DNA from: Gloeomargarita lithophora Alchichica-D10
Lineage (GTDB): Bacteria > Cyanobacteriota > Cyanobacteriia > Gloeomargaritales > Gloeomargaritaceae
Direction of reading: 5' to 3'
DNA: 64,000 nucleotides
NCBI RefSeq assembly: GCF_001870225.1
Contig: NZ_CP017675.1
Coordinates: forward strand, 200,774 to 264,773
The notes below the pieces were generated by a model. The model was not told the DNA's origin. It did not search any database and was given only the letters and a program-made list of their open reading frames with translations. The position numbers were made by a program, and so were the translations under genes. This document shows positions 14,004 to 22,872 of this stretch, piece after piece. Positions within the stretch are counted from its first letter, which is position 1, and each line of letters opens with the position of its first letter.

Positions 14004-14945
14004 CTAAAATTCCATCTGCGCTTGCACCTTTTCCCATTGGCGTTTTTTCAGCACCAGCATCACCTGGGCAAAGGCCACCGTCGCCAGGAAGGCCAGCAAC
14101 CACTTCAACCGGGTGGGGCTTTGCAGCACAATTTCCCCCTCCGCCTGCCCAAAGCCACCCACGTTGGGGTTGGTGGTCAGGGGCGTATCAGCGGCCACCG
14201 TATCCCCCTGCGCTACGATTAAAGCCGGCCCTGGGGGAATCGTTTCCACCACCGCCGCCCCCGTTTCCGGCTGGATGGTCACCTGATAACCGCCGTCTTC
14301 CTGGGGGGTAATCGCAGTAATTTGTCCAGCAATGGGGGTGCTATAAACCGTGTTGTTGCTCTTGTCCCCGGTGGGATATACCTGCCCCCGTCCCCGGTTG
14401 CCGCCTAAATAAATCGGGTACTTGAAGAAATGCACGTCCTTGTTGGTGGCCGGGTCAGGGGACAAGATGGGAAAGACAATTTCCTGGTACTGATCCCCCG
14501 GCAGAGGCCCCACCAGCAGGATATTGTCCTTCTCTTCGCTGTAGGGTTGGTAATAAACCCCCTCAATTTTTTCCTTCATTTCTGCGGGAATGCGGTCTTC
14601 TGGTGCCAGGGTAAACCCCTCCGGTAAAATCACCACCGCCCCCACATTCAACGGCCCAGCACTGCCATCACCATAGACCTGTGGCACGCTGGTATCGTAG
14701 GGAATGCTCACCTTGGCCTCAAAAACCTGGTTGGGCAAAACCGCCTGGGGCAGTTCCAACCGCACCGGTTTCTGGGCTAAATGGCAGTTGGCACAGACGA
14801 TCCGCCCGGTGGCTTCCCGGGGATTTTCGTAGGCTTGTTGCGCCCAAAAGGGATAGGCGTGGGCGGGGGCAGGGGTTAAACCCAGGATCAGCACCACCCC
14901 CAGGCCAAGACCCACCAATCGCCGCACAAAAGAATTAAGTTTCAT
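14004..14945 (-). CDS. petA: Apocytochrome f of the cytochrome b6f complex
   Basis: Carries electrons from the Rieske protein to plastocyanin or cytochrome c6 in the thylakoid lumen. The 313-residue precursor has a signal peptide ending AHA, so Tyr31 becomes the N-terminal residue whose amino group is the heme iron ligand (YPFWAQQ). The heme-attachment motif CANCH is at 51-55. A C-terminal membrane helix ([18 protein letters not shown]) is followed by a short stromal tail. Mature length of 283 residues fits the family. It lies 56 bases downstream of petC, in the usual petCA operon. Confidence 0.98.
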   Translation of the reverse strand: MKLNSFVRRLVGLGLGVVLILGLTPAPAHAYPFWAQQAYENPREATGRIVCANCHLAQKPVRLELPQAVLPNQVFEAKVSIPYDTSVPQVYGDGSAGPLNVGAVVILPEGFTLAPEDRIPAEMKEKIEGVYYQPYSEEKDNILLVGPLPGDQYQEIVFPILSPDPATNKDVHFFKYPIYLGGNRGRGQVYPTGDKSNNTVYSTPIAGQITAITPQEDGGYQVTIQPETGAAVVETIPPGPALIVAQGDTVAADTPLTTNPNVGGFGQAEGEIVLQSPTRLKWLLAFLATVAFAQVMLVLKKRQWEKVQAQMEF

Positions 14946-15001
14946 GGTTCAATGATTACCCTAAAAAAAGTATTACCCCAAAAACAAAAACATTTAACTG
15001 G

Positions 15002-15547
15002 TTAAGTCCACCAGGGGTTTTGTCCCGTGCGGAAATCGGTATCGCTCCAAGTGGTAAAAAGCACCTTGTCATCCTCGGTGACCTGGGCTTTCACCAACGC
15101 CAGGGACAAGGGGGCAGGTCCGCGTACCACTTTACCCGCTTTATCGTACTGGGAACCGTGACAGGGGCAAATAAATTTATTTTCGCTGGCATTCCAGGGC
15201 ACCACACAACCCAGGTGAGTGCAAACCGCATTCAAACCATACTCGGCAATCTGGACATCTTCTGTAATGACAATATAAGTCGGGTCACCCTTGGGACCCT
15301 GGGCCAGAGAACGGTCGCCGGGGGGATGGGTTTGCAAGTATTCGGCGGCTTTAATGTCATTACCGAGGGCATCTTTCGCAATAATTCCGCCCCCGGCGCC
15401 ACCCCCGGAACCCGCCGGAATGAAAAAGCTGACAAACGGATAAAGGGCGGCCAGGGCGGTGGCACTCAACCCCCCGGTCATTATCAAATTCATCAATTGG
15501 CGGCGACCCATATCGGGCACATCGGCACTGCTAGAGACGGAAGCCAT
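15002..15547 (-). CDS. petC: Rieske iron-sulfur protein of the cytochrome b6f complex
   Basis: Accepts electrons from plastoquinol and passes them to cytochrome f. The 181 residues have an N-terminal membrane anchor (about 19-44), a Gly-rich hinge (SGGGAGGG) and the Rieske domain. The [2Fe-2S] ligands are Cys109-His111 (CTHLGC) and Cys127-His130 (CPCH), with the disulfide Cys114/Cys129. The frame is open 40 codons upstream, but the ATG giving [17 protein letters not shown] matches the family N-terminus. First gene of petCA. Confidence 0.97.
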   Translation of the reverse strand: MASVSSSADVPDMGRRQLMNLIMTGGLSATALAALYPFVSFFIPAGSGGGAGGGIIAKDALGNDIKAAEYLQTHPPGDRSLAQGPKGDPTYIVITEDVQIAEYGLNAVCTHLGCVVPWNASENKFICPCHGSQYDKAGKVVRGPAPLSLALVKAQVTEDDKVLFTTWSDTDFRTGQNPWWT

Positions 15548-15599
15548 GACAGTAATCCTGAAAAAGTACGTTACATTTGGACACACACAACCTAGTGTA

Positions 15600-15839
15600 T
15601 CACCCCCAGGGCGGCCATTGTCGCCGTCCCACCCAAACCACTGCGCCGGTGACCAACCCCAGGGCAAACCCCAGGGTCAACACCCACCCCAAGGGCAAGG
15701 GAATGGATTGCCAAACCAACCAACGCAGGCTGACTAAAGTAGCATTTTGTACAGAAAATAAAGCCGTAAATAATAGTCCTAAAGCCAACAAAATAGACAC
15801 GAAAAGACTGGTCACGATTTGCCACCCGCTCGAAGGCAC
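15600..15839 (-). CDS. LapA/DUF1049-like membrane protein
   Basis: Protein of 79 residues with two membrane helices (about 8-28 and 46-68) and a short [14 protein letters not shown] loop between them, followed by a basic tail. Length, topology and the FSVQN-x-LVSLRWL pattern fit the LapA/DUF1049 family, linked in other bacteria to envelope lipid assembly. The start is GTG; a second GTG lies eight codons in. It is 52 bases upstream of petC on the same strand and may share its transcript, though function is unrelated as far as known. Confidence 0.75.
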   Translation of the reverse strand: MPSSGWQIVTSLFVSILLALGLLFTALFSVQNATLVSLRWLVWQSIPLPLGWVLTLGFALGLVTGAVVWVGRRQWPPWG

Positions 15840-15944
15840 AAGGAATTTATGGTCTGATTTTGACTTGAAATTAGGGGAAGAAACAGGTTATAGCTTTATT
15901 ATAGTTTTAACTTAGTTCGCTCCCAGACCTCCCCGTTGTTTGCC

Positions 15945-17540
15945 ATGCTATTTATGTTGCCCATGATTGCCCAAGTCACCCCGGCACCGATGCCACCGGC
16001 CCGGCGGACGATTTTCAGCCCCCAACCGGTGCGGCCTTTGCCGGGGGTGTTGGATGATGTGCTAATGTTCAACAGCAATAGCCCGGAGGTGGTACAGCAG
16101 GAAGGGATTTTGCTCTCCACCTTTCCGCCCGCAGGGAAACGCACCCCCCAAGCCCATCTGCAACTGCCGCTGAAGGGGCAATTTACCCTGTTTGCCCATC
16201 ATATTTTTCGTACCAATGACCCGGAAAATACCCCCACTTTGTTTCTGGGGTTTATTTTGCATAATCCGAGCCAGGACTATGTGAAGATCAATGTCACCCA
16301 GGCGGCCAGTTTTTTGAGTACGCCGGAGGCGCCGTTTGTGAATTTGCCCGCCTACATGGACAACCCGCGGGGGTATGTATTTTCCGGGCCGGGGAGTCGG
16401 GCGATGAATTTGGTACTACGGGGGGGGCGGCAACGGAATTGGCCGCAGAATATCGTTCTGGAGCCGGGGGAATATCGTTTGTTGGCGAATTTGCCGATTC
16501 CGGCTCCCCGCTTGCCCCGGGCGGTGGTGTCGCGTCTGCCCATGCCCCCGGAAGTGACCTTGGCGCAGGGGATGGTGTTGGCGTTACAAAATCCCACCCT
16601 GGCGCAGGCGGAGCTGGAAGTCCTCCCGGAACCGAATTTGTACCCGTCTTCCAATGGCCGCTCGACCTTTGCCCGTTTGACCAGCGATGGGCCGGTGTAT
16701 GTGGCCAGCTTGGCGATGTATGCCAACCGCACCTGGGATGGTCGGGAGCAAATGCCCCTGGTGCGCGACTGGATGAATGTGCTGGAAAATGGCGGGTTGG
16801 CGGGTCCGCGGGATGTGGCACCTACGCCCCTCCAGGCCAGCAATGCGGTGCGGTTTTTCTATGGCCGGGTAGCCGGGGTGGCGCAGGGTTCCCAGTGGTC
16901 GGCGCGGTTGACGGATGGGGCGGCGGGGCTGACCTCACCCCAACCCCAGATGTTGACCATTCCCCCCCAGGGGCAGGCGTTTTCCTACGGGTTGAGTACC
17001 TTAAATCGGGGTACCTTTGGCACCGGTCAAGTCCAGAGTGCGCCTTTGTTAGTTCGTTATCCGGACACGGCTTATTTGGCGCATGGCAATTATGGGGTGC
17101 ATTACGACCTGCAAATGCCCCTCTACAATCCCAGCAATTTCCCGCAAAGTGTGGCGATTTCCCTCCAGTCGCCCCTCAAGGATGATGTCAAACGGGGTGG
17201 GTTACAGTTTTTGGAACCCCCGGAACCGCGGGTGTTTTTCCGGGGAACGGTGCGCCTGCGCTATCCGGGAGACGATGGCTCCCCCCAGGTGCGCTATGTC
17301 CATGTGGTCAAACACCGGGGTCAGCAGGGAGAACCCCTGGTGACGTTAAACTTAGCTCCCAAAGAGCAACGGTTGGTGGAGGTGGATTATCTTTACCCGC
17401 CGGATGCCACCCCGCCCCAGGTGTTGACGGTGCAGACCCTCACCCCCACCGTGACCCAAACGCCCCCAAAACCCAGCCAACCGGAGGCTCGGCCTTTGAC
17501 CCAGGCTCCAGCGGTGATGCCAGCCAAAAAAACTCGCTAG
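15945..17540 (+). CDS. Cyanobacterial DUF3370 protein, probably exported
   Basis: About 531 residues. The N-terminal MLFMLPMIAQ stretch is weakly signal-like, and the body is rich in beta-strand and Pro, with no membrane helices and no catalytic motif. Features such as NSNSPEVVQQEG near the start, IFRTND, and the central YPSSNGRSTFARL are those I associate with the DUF3370 family of cyanobacteria, for which no function is known. The C-terminal 40 residues are Pro/Thr/Gln-rich and probably disordered. A TTG start three codons upstream is possible. Stands alone, convergent to nothing, with a repeat fragment behind it. Confidence 0.75.
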   Translation: MLFMLPMIAQVTPAPMPPARRTIFSPQPVRPLPGVLDDVLMFNSNSPEVVQQEGILLSTFPPAGKRTPQAHLQLPLKGQFTLFAHHIFRTNDPENTPTLFLGFILHNPSQDYVKINVTQAASFLSTPEAPFVNLPAYMDNPRGYVFSGPGSRAMNLVLRGGRQRNWPQNIVLEPGEYRLLANLPIPAPRLPRAVVSRLPMPPEVTLAQGMVLALQNPTLAQAELEVLPEPNLYPSSNGRSTFARLTSDGPVYVASLAMYANRTWDGREQMPLVRDWMNVLENGGLAGPRDVAPTPLQASNAVRFFYGRVAGVAQGSQWSARLTDGAAGLTSPQPQMLTIPPQGQAFSYGLSTLNRGTFGTGQVQSAPLLVRYPDTAYLAHGNYGVHYDLQMPLYNPSNFPQSVAISLQSPLKDDVKRGGLQFLEPPEPRVFFRGTVRLRYPGDDGSPQVRYVHVVKHRGQQGEPLVTLNLAPKEQRLVEVDYLYPPDATPPQVLTVQTLTPTVTQTPPKPSQPEARPLTQAPAVMPAKKTR

Positions 17541-17593
17541 GTTGGCGGCTGTTGGCAGTGTTGATTATTAATCCTGATTACCTTGGGGCATTT

Positions 17594-17658
17594 TTATAGC
17601 AATCCTATTTGAATTTTGAATCAGCGGTCGCAGGGGGCAGTGGGCGACCTATTTTTAG
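17594..17658. repeat. Fragment of the dispersed element, mosaic
   Basis: TATAGCAATCCTATTTGAATTTTGAATCAGCGGTCGCAGGGGGC is the CTATAG-end half in reverse. It then switches to GGGCGACCTATTTTTAG, the left arm of the GGACAC-end family in reverse, without the terminal repeat. A further copy with exchanged halves. It lies between the DUF3370 gene and bicA. Confidence 0.6.
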
Positions 17659-17791
17659 CCGTATCCATTGCTTGAAATTCATGGATTCAAAGGGATGATC
17701 AAAGCAAATGACCCTGATAAGCAGGTTTGATTGGATTTTGGGAGCTTTTTTCCCTACAGTAATTTAATGTACTCATTCCGTACCCTTTCCC

Positions 17792-19486
17792 ATGACCATC
17801 ACCAACCTGATTCGTTTCGATAATTTACGTGGGGATATTTTTGGTGGGATTACCACTGCGATTGTTTCGATTCCTTTAGCTTTGACTTTTGGGGTGGCCG
17901 CCGTTGACAATCCGGTGGCCGGGTTGTATGGGGCAGTATTTGTGGGGTTTTTGGCCGCCTTGTTCGGGGGAACACCGACTTTAATCTCGGAACCCACCGG
18001 ACCGATGACGGTGGTGATGACCACGATTGTGGCGAGTTTCACGGCGGCCAACCCGGAAAACGGTCTGGCAATGGCCTTTACCGTGGTGATGCTGGCGGGG
18101 ATTTTCCAGATTGTTTTTGGGTTTTTTAAGTTGGGGAAATACATTACCCTGATGCCCTACAGCGTGATTTCTGGGTTTATGTCCGGGATTGGGGTGATTT
18201 TAATCATTTTGCAGATTGCGCCATTTTTAGGTCAAAAAGCTCCGAAAGCTGGAGTATTAGGCACCATACAATCCCTGCCTGAGTTATTAAATAAAATCAA
18301 CCCTAATGAGTTGTTTTTGGGGGCATTGGCACTGCTGATTATTTTCCTAATGCCTTCCCGGTGGAAGCGGTTTTGTCCCCCCCAACTGTTGGCACTAGTT
18401 GTCGGAACTGTCGTGGCGTTACTGTTTTTTGGGGATGATAATATCCGAGTCATCGGTCAAATTCCGGTGGGTTTACCCACGCTCAAAATGCCCACATTTA
18501 CGGCGGTACAAACGGTCAAAATTTTTGCTGATGCCTTTATGTTAGCGATTTTGGGGTGTATTGATACCTTATTAACGGCGGTGATTGCCGACAGTTTGAC
18601 CCGCACGGAACATAATTCTAATAAGGAATTAGTCGGTCAAGGCATTGGGAATTTAGTGTCGGGTTTGTGTGGGGGGTTGCCGGGGGCGGGGGCGACCATG
18701 GGCACGGTGGTGAATATCCAAACTGGAGCCAAAACGGCACTATCAGGAATTACCCGGGCGTTGGTTTTATTAACCATTGTGTTGGGGGCGGCGCCATTGA
18801 TGCAAAATATCCCGATGGCGGTGCTGGCGGGGATTGCGATTAAAGTGGGGATTGATATTTTGGATTGGAGTTTTCTCAAACGCGCCCACGTGGTATCCAA
18901 ACGTGCCACCTTGATCATGTACGGGGTGTTACTGCTGACTGTTTTTGTGGATTTGATTGTGGCGGTGTTTGTGGGGGTATTTATTGCGAATATCCTGACG
19001 ATTGAACGATTGTCCGAACTCCAATCCAAGGAGGTGAAAACGATCACGGATGCGGATGATGCCATTCATCTCAGTCAAGAGGAAAAAGAATTGCTCAACC
19101 AAGGTCAGGGTCAAGTATTGTTGTTTTATTTAAGTGGGCCGATGATTTTTGGGGTGGCCAAGGCCATCGGTCGGGAACATGCGGCGATGAGTAATGTGGG
19201 AGCGGTTATTTTGGATTTAACCGATGTACCGATGTTGGGGGTAACGGCCTGTTTAGCCATTGAAAATGTGGTTTTGGAAGCCTTGGATAAGGGGCGGGTG
19301 GTGTATATTGTGGGGGCGGCGGGTAGCACCCGCAATCGCTTGCAAAAATTTGGGGTATTAGACCGTTTACCCCTGGATCATTTGGTGAGTGAACGCCGTT
19401 TGGCTCTGGCGAAGGCGTTGGTGGAATTGAATCTACCCGTGGCACGTCCGGTGGTGGGAGCGGCACCAGAGAGCAGTCATTACTAA
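17792..19486 (+). CDS. bicA: SulP-family bicarbonate transporter, BicA-like
   Basis: Plasma-membrane Na+-dependent bicarbonate transporter that feeds the carbon-concentrating mechanism. The 564 residues have a SulP transport domain of 12-14 helices (first 430 residues) and a C-terminal STAS domain (about 440-545, with the characteristic VILDLTDVPMLGVTA). The N-terminus (ITNLIRFDNLRGDIFGG) and GGTPTLISEPTGPMTVVM stretch closely resemble characterised BicA proteins. The following operon encodes an Mrp Na+/H+ antiporter, which would restore the sodium gradient BicA uses. BicA-type identity versus another SulP anion specificity is inferred. Confidence 0.9.
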   Translation: MTITNLIRFDNLRGDIFGGITTAIVSIPLALTFGVAAVDNPVAGLYGAVFVGFLAALFGGTPTLISEPTGPMTVVMTTIVASFTAANPENGLAMAFTVVMLAGIFQIVFGFFKLGKYITLMPYSVISGFMSGIGVILIILQIAPFLGQKAPKAGVLGTIQSLPELLNKINPNELFLGALALLIIFLMPSRWKRFCPPQLLALVVGTVVALLFFGDDNIRVIGQIPVGLPTLKMPTFTAVQTVKIFADAFMLAILGCIDTLLTAVIADSLTRTEHNSNKELVGQGIGNLVSGLCGGLPGAGATMGTVVNIQTGAKTALSGITRALVLLTIVLGAAPLMQNIPMAVLAGIAIKVGIDILDWSFLKRAHVVSKRATLIMYGVLLLTVFVDLIVAVFVGVFIANILTIERLSELQSKEVKTITDADDAIHLSQEEKELLNQGQGQVLLFYLSGPMIFGVAKAIGREHAAMSNVGAVILDLTDVPMLGVTACLAIENVVLEALDKGRVVYIVGAAGSTRNRLQKFGVLDRLPLDHLVSERRLALAKALVELNLPVARPVVGAAPESSHY

Positions 19487-19500
19487 GGATTTAAATTTAT

Positions 19501-19610
19501 GAATACCTCTAAAAATGGGTCGCAGGGGCACCGCCCCCGGACTTGGTTCTGGGTAGTATGGGCATTCCAGGGAAATAACTTTCTGCTGGTGTAAATAAAT
19601 AGAGGTGTCC
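19501..19610. repeat. Dispersed element, GGACAC-end type, with 5-bp target duplication
   Basis: Left end GAATACCTCTAAAAATGGGTCGCAGG, right end AATAAATAGAGGTGTCC, inverted repeats of one another over 11 bases with two mismatches. The core GGGGCACCGCCCCC is present, as is the downstream TTCCAGGGAAATAACTTTCTGC shared with other copies. TTTAT flanks it on both sides (19496-19500 and 19611-19615), consistent with a target-site duplication. It sits between bicA and the mrp operon, close to the mrpC ribosome site. Confidence 0.8.
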
Positions 19611-19627
19611 TTTATGATTGGGAGGGA

Positions 19628-19972
19628 ATGGGCGTGATTCTGGAAGCGTGGGTTTTTGCCACTATTCTCTGTGGTTTTTTGGGCATTTTATGGAAACAAA
19701 ATCTAATTATGAAAGTTCTCGCCATGGATGTGATGAGTACCGGGGTGATTGCCTACTACGTGGTATCAGCGGCACGGGGGGGTGTTTTTACCCCAATTTT
19801 TCTGCCCCAACGGCAGGTGGCTTATGCAGACCCGGTGCCCCAGGCGGTGATTTTGACGGCGATTGTGATTGGGTTATCCATTCAGGCGTTGATGCTGGTG
19901 GGGGTGATGAAATTGTCCCGCTATCATCCTACGTTAGACGTTCGTGATATTGAGATGAAAAATTCCCCATGA
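19628..19972 (+). CDS. mrpC: Mrp antiporter subunit C (NuoK-like)
   Basis: First gene of the multi-subunit Na+/H+ antiporter operon. The 114-residue protein has three membrane helices and is similar to MrpC/MnhC and NuoK: MKVLAMDVMSTGVIAYYVV and an AVILTAIVIGLSIQALML segment containing the conserved DP-x-PQAVILTAIVIG pattern. A GGAGG lies only 2 bases from the ATG and 8 bases from an in-frame GTG at 19634, so translation could start at that GTG instead. The stop overlaps the mrpD ATG. Confidence 0.85.
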   Translation: MGVILEAWVFATILCGFLGILWKQNLIMKVLAMDVMSTGVIAYYVVSAARGGVFTPIFLPQRQVAYADPVPQAVILTAIVIGLSIQALMLVGVMKLSRYHPTLDVRDIEMKNSP

Positions 19973-21402
19973 ATGTCCTGACGTTGGTTTGGATTGCGAG
20001 TGCTTTTTTCCTGGGGTTTGGGATTTATTTTATGCCCTCATTGACCCGCCCCTTGGCTTTGCTGGCTGGGTTCTTTTCCCTGGGCTATGGCTTGGCCTTG
20101 GGAGTGCAACCCGAACCCGTAGTTTTGCGGTTATTGGACAGTTTTGGGGTGGGTTTATTTTTGGATAGCCTGACCAGCTTTTTTATTATCACCAATGCCC
20201 TGGTGACAATTGCGGTGATTTTCACTCTCTGGGAAAGTGATAAAACCCCGTTTTTCTTCACTCAAATTTTGATTTTACATGGGAGCGTAAATGGGGCGTT
20301 TGCCAGTACGGATTGGATCAGTTTGTACGTGGCGTTGGAGGTGGTGGGAATTGCCGCTTTTTTATTGATTACCTATCCCCGCAATGAACGGGTAATTTGG
20401 GTGGGTTTGCGGTATTTGTTGATTAGTAATGTGGCGATGTTGTTTTATTTGGTGGGGGCGGTGTTGGTGTATGAATCCCACCATTCGTTTGATTTTGTTG
20501 GCCTTGGGGAGGCTCCCCCGGAGGCGGTGGCCTTGTTGTTTTTGGGATTGTTGGTCAAAGGGGGGATTTTTACCCTGGGGTTTTGGTTGCCGATGACCCA
20601 TGCCACGGCGGAGGCTCCGGTGTCGGCCTTGCTTTCTGGGGTGGTGGTGAAGGCGGCAGTTTTGCCTTTGATCCGCTGTGCCCTGCTGGTGGCGGCGGTG
20701 GAGCCGTTGGTGCGGGGGGTGGGGGTGGGGACGGCACTGCTGGGGGTGGGTTTTGCCCTGTTTGAATCGGATGTAAAGCGGGTGTTGGCCTGGAGTACCA
20801 CGTCCCAGATGGGGTTTATCCTGGCGGCTCCTGAGGTGGGGGGATTTTATGCGTTGGCGCATGGCTTGGTGAAGGCGGCCTTGTTTTTGTTGGCCGGGCA
20901 GTTGCCTAGCCGTGATGTCAGGGAATTGGCACAGCAGGGCATCCCCCGCACCCTGGGGATTCCTTTGGCGTTGGCGAGTTTTTCGATTTCTGGATTCCCG
21001 TTGCTGGCGGGTTTTGGGGCGAAGGTGCTGACCATGAAAAATCTCCTGCCCTGGCAGGTGGGGGGGATGACGGGGGCGGCGGTGGGGACGGCGGCGATTT
21101 ATGCCAGTTCGTTTTTCCTGCCCTGGACGCGTACCCCCACGTCCCTGCCCCGGGGGTTTTGGGCGGCGATGGCGGTGTTGTTGGGGGGGCTATTGGTGGC
21201 GAATGGGGTGTATTACGAGGCGTTTACCTGGGGGAATATAGTTAAGCCTTTGGGGATCATTGCCGGGGGTTGGGGGCTATATTGGGGGGTGGTGCGGCGG
21301 CTACAGGTGCGGTTGCCCCGGTTCCTAGAGCAGTTGGAACATTTGTTGGGGATGATGAGCGTGGGTTTGGTGGTGCTGTTTTGGTTGGCCTGGTCATGGT
21401 AG
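19969..21402 (+). CDS. mrpD: Mrp antiporter subunit D (proton-conducting membrane subunit)
   Basis: 477 residues with about 14 membrane helices, of the NuoL/M/N antiporter-like family that conducts protons in Mrp and complex I. LVKGGIFTLGFWLPMTHATAEAP-type sequence carries the conserved Lys and the P-x-H-A-x-A-P-V-S-A-L-L-S-G-V-V-V-K signature, and AHGLVKAALFLLAG carries the later His-Lys pair. The glutamate in helix 5 (ALEVVG) is also present. Starts in an ATGA overlap with mrpC. Only one D-type subunit is present in the operon. Confidence 0.9.
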   Translation: MNVLTLVWIASAFFLGFGIYFMPSLTRPLALLAGFFSLGYGLALGVQPEPVVLRLLDSFGVGLFLDSLTSFFIITNALVTIAVIFTLWESDKTPFFFTQILILHGSVNGAFASTDWISLYVALEVVGIAAFLLITYPRNERVIWVGLRYLLISNVAMLFYLVGAVLVYESHHSFDFVGLGEAPPEAVALLFLGLLVKGGIFTLGFWLPMTHATAEAPVSALLSGVVVKAAVLPLIRCALLVAAVEPLVRGVGVGTALLGVGFALFESDVKRVLAWSTTSQMGFILAAPEVGGFYALAHGLVKAALFLLAGQLPSRDVRELAQQGIPRTLGIPLALASFSISGFPLLAGFGAKVLTMKNLLPWQVGGMTGAAVGTAAIYASSFFLPWTRTPTSLPRGFWAAMAVLLGGLLVANGVYYEAFTWGNIVKPLGIIAGGWGLYWGVVRRLQVRLPRFLEQLEHLLGMMSVGLVVLFWLAWSW

Positions 21403-21803
21403 GCACGCTGTTGTTGCGGTTGACGGTGTGGTTTCTGCTGACGGCCAATTTCAGCGGGGTGAATATCCTGGTGGGTGTGGCGGTGGCGGTGTTGTTGCCG
21501 GGGGGGCTACGGATGCGCCGCAATTGGCCGGAGTTGGGGCGGGGGGTGGGGCGGATTGTCCGGGCGATTCCCCAAGCCTATGGGGAAGCGATGGAAATGA
21601 TGGTGCGACCCCATACCCGTGAGGAAATTCAAATCGAACCGGTGGCACCCAACCGGACACCTGGGTTGGTCTTTTTAGATATTTTTTTGATTACCTTTAC
21701 CCCCAAAACCATTGTATTGAACTATCAAGAACCCCAGGGCTATGTGGTGCATTATTTACACCCGCCACTGCCCGGTTCTGAAGGAGAAAAACCGCCATGT
21801 TGA
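21396..21803 (+). CDS. mrpE: Mrp antiporter subunit E
   Basis: 135-residue membrane subunit. Two helices near the N-terminus (LLLRLTVWFLLTANFS and VNILVGVAVAVLLP) are followed by a cytosolic part with RRNWPELGRG and LDIFLITFTPKTIVLN. Members assemble with the rest of the Mrp complex. The frame is open 42 codons upstream inside mrpD, but the ATG at 21396 overlaps the mrpD stop by seven bases and gives the family N-terminus. The stop region overlaps mrpF by seven bases. Confidence 0.87.
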   Translation: MVGTLLLRLTVWFLLTANFSGVNILVGVAVAVLLPGGLRMRRNWPELGRGVGRIVRAIPQAYGEAMEMMVRPHTREEIQIEPVAPNRTPGLVFLDIFLITFTPKTIVLNYQEPQGYVVHYLHPPLPGSEGEKPPC

Positions 21804-22057
21804 CCGGGGTGCTGTGGGGGATGATCGGGGTATTTTTGATCCCGCTTTACCAGACGACCCGCCGGGGGGATATTTGGGAAACCATGTTGGCGCTTTCTAG
21901 TGTGGCGACCAAATCTTCATTGATCATGGTATTGGTGTCGGTGATGCGGGATGACTGGATGATGGGGTTGGTGGGGGTGATTACCCTCAGTGTGGGGAAT
22001 GCGGGATTTATGTTGTTGGCGCATCTCTTAAGGCGTATGGCGCAGACGGGGAGGTAG
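21797..22057 (+). CDS. mrpF: Mrp antiporter subunit F
   Basis: 86-residue protein with three predicted helices, of the MrpF/MnhF type; SSVATKSSLIMVLVSVMRDDWMMGL is consistent with the helix-2 region. Overlaps mrpE. Position between E and G supports the call more than the sequence, which is short and hydrophobic. Confidence 0.8.
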   Translation: MLTGVLWGMIGVFLIPLYQTTRRGDIWETMLALSSVATKSSLIMVLVSVMRDDWMMGLVGVITLSVGNAGFMLLAHLLRRMAQTGR

Positions 22058-22061
22058 CCCA

Positions 22062-22346
22062 GTGGGGATTGAAATTGCCAGCGGTGTCTGTTTGGGGGTG
22101 GGGTTAATTCTCTGGTTTTGGGGGACACCGGTGCTGTTGACCCGGCGTTCTATCCTGTTCAAATTGCACCATTTGTCCGTGGCGGATACCCTGGGTTCGC
22201 TGGCGTTTATGGTGGGGTTATTGCTCCGCCGCCCCCGGGAATGGCCGCTACTTCTGCTGGCGGTTTTTTCCCTGGCGATGTGGAATACGGTGCTGGGCTA
22301 CGTTTTAGCCTATTGCGCCCACCCGCTGGAGCAGGAGCATGGATAA
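22062..22346 (+). CDS. mrpG: Mrp antiporter subunit G
   Basis: 94-residue membrane protein with three helices. SILFKLHHLSVADTLGSLAFMVGLLLR matches the MrpG pattern of a polar RLHALSxxDTLG-like stretch before helix 2. The start is GTG, five bases after the mrpF stop. Its last bases overlap the next gene by eight. Confidence 0.82.
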   Translation: MGIEIASGVCLGVGLILWFWGTPVLLTRRSILFKLHHLSVADTLGSLAFMVGLLLRRPREWPLLLLAVFSLAMWNTVLGYVLAYCAHPLEQEHG

Positions 22347-22872
22347 TTCCCTGGTGCTGTTGACGGCCTTGCTCCCCCTAGCGGCGGGCTTGGTGGTGGT
22401 ACAAACCAATCCCTACCGGGCATTGGTGGTGCGGGGGATTTTGGGGTCGGTGGCGGCCCTGGTCTATGCCCTGCTGGGTGCCGCCGATGTGGCCTTGACG
22501 GAAGCCCTGGTGGGGACGCTGTTGGCGGTGATTCTCTACGCGGTGGCGGTGCGGTCGTCCTTGGTGGTGCGCCTGGGGGTGCTGGCGGTGGACTTAGACC
22601 GGCGGGCAGGGGATTTGCAGACTTTGATGACGGCTCTGCGGCGGGTGCTGGGGCAACAGTACGTCCAGGTGGAATGGGTGACCTATGGGGAAACGACAGA
22701 ATTGGCACAGGCGTTGGCCGATCAAAAAGTCCACGCCATTTGTACTTGCCCGGAACCCACGCTGATTCATACCACCACTCAAGTCCATCGTTTGTATGAA
22801 ATCCTGCAAAGAGAGTGGCCGACTCCGATGACGGTGGTGTATCAACCGGTTGCCATCCAGGGAGGACACTGA
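22339..22872 (+). CDS. Mrp subunit A-like, MbhD/DUF4040 domain only
   Basis: 177 residues. The N-terminal 80 residues form three helices with the MbhD/DUF4040 signature, here AADVALTEALVGTLLAVILY. This corresponds to the small domain found near the C-terminus of full-length MrpA. The large NuoL-like proton-translocating part of MrpA is absent, so the operon has MrpD as its only large subunit. The C-terminal 95 residues are soluble and have a VDLDRRAGDL-type start; I do not recognise that part. ATGA-type overlap with mrpB. Confidence 0.78.
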   Translation: MDNSLVLLTALLPLAAGLVVVQTNPYRALVVRGILGSVAALVYALLGAADVALTEALVGTLLAVILYAVAVRSSLVVRLGVLAVDLDRRAGDLQTLMTALRRVLGQQYVQVEWVTYGETTELAQALADQKVHAICTCPEPTLIHTTTQVHRLYEILQREWPTPMTVVYQPVAIQGGH

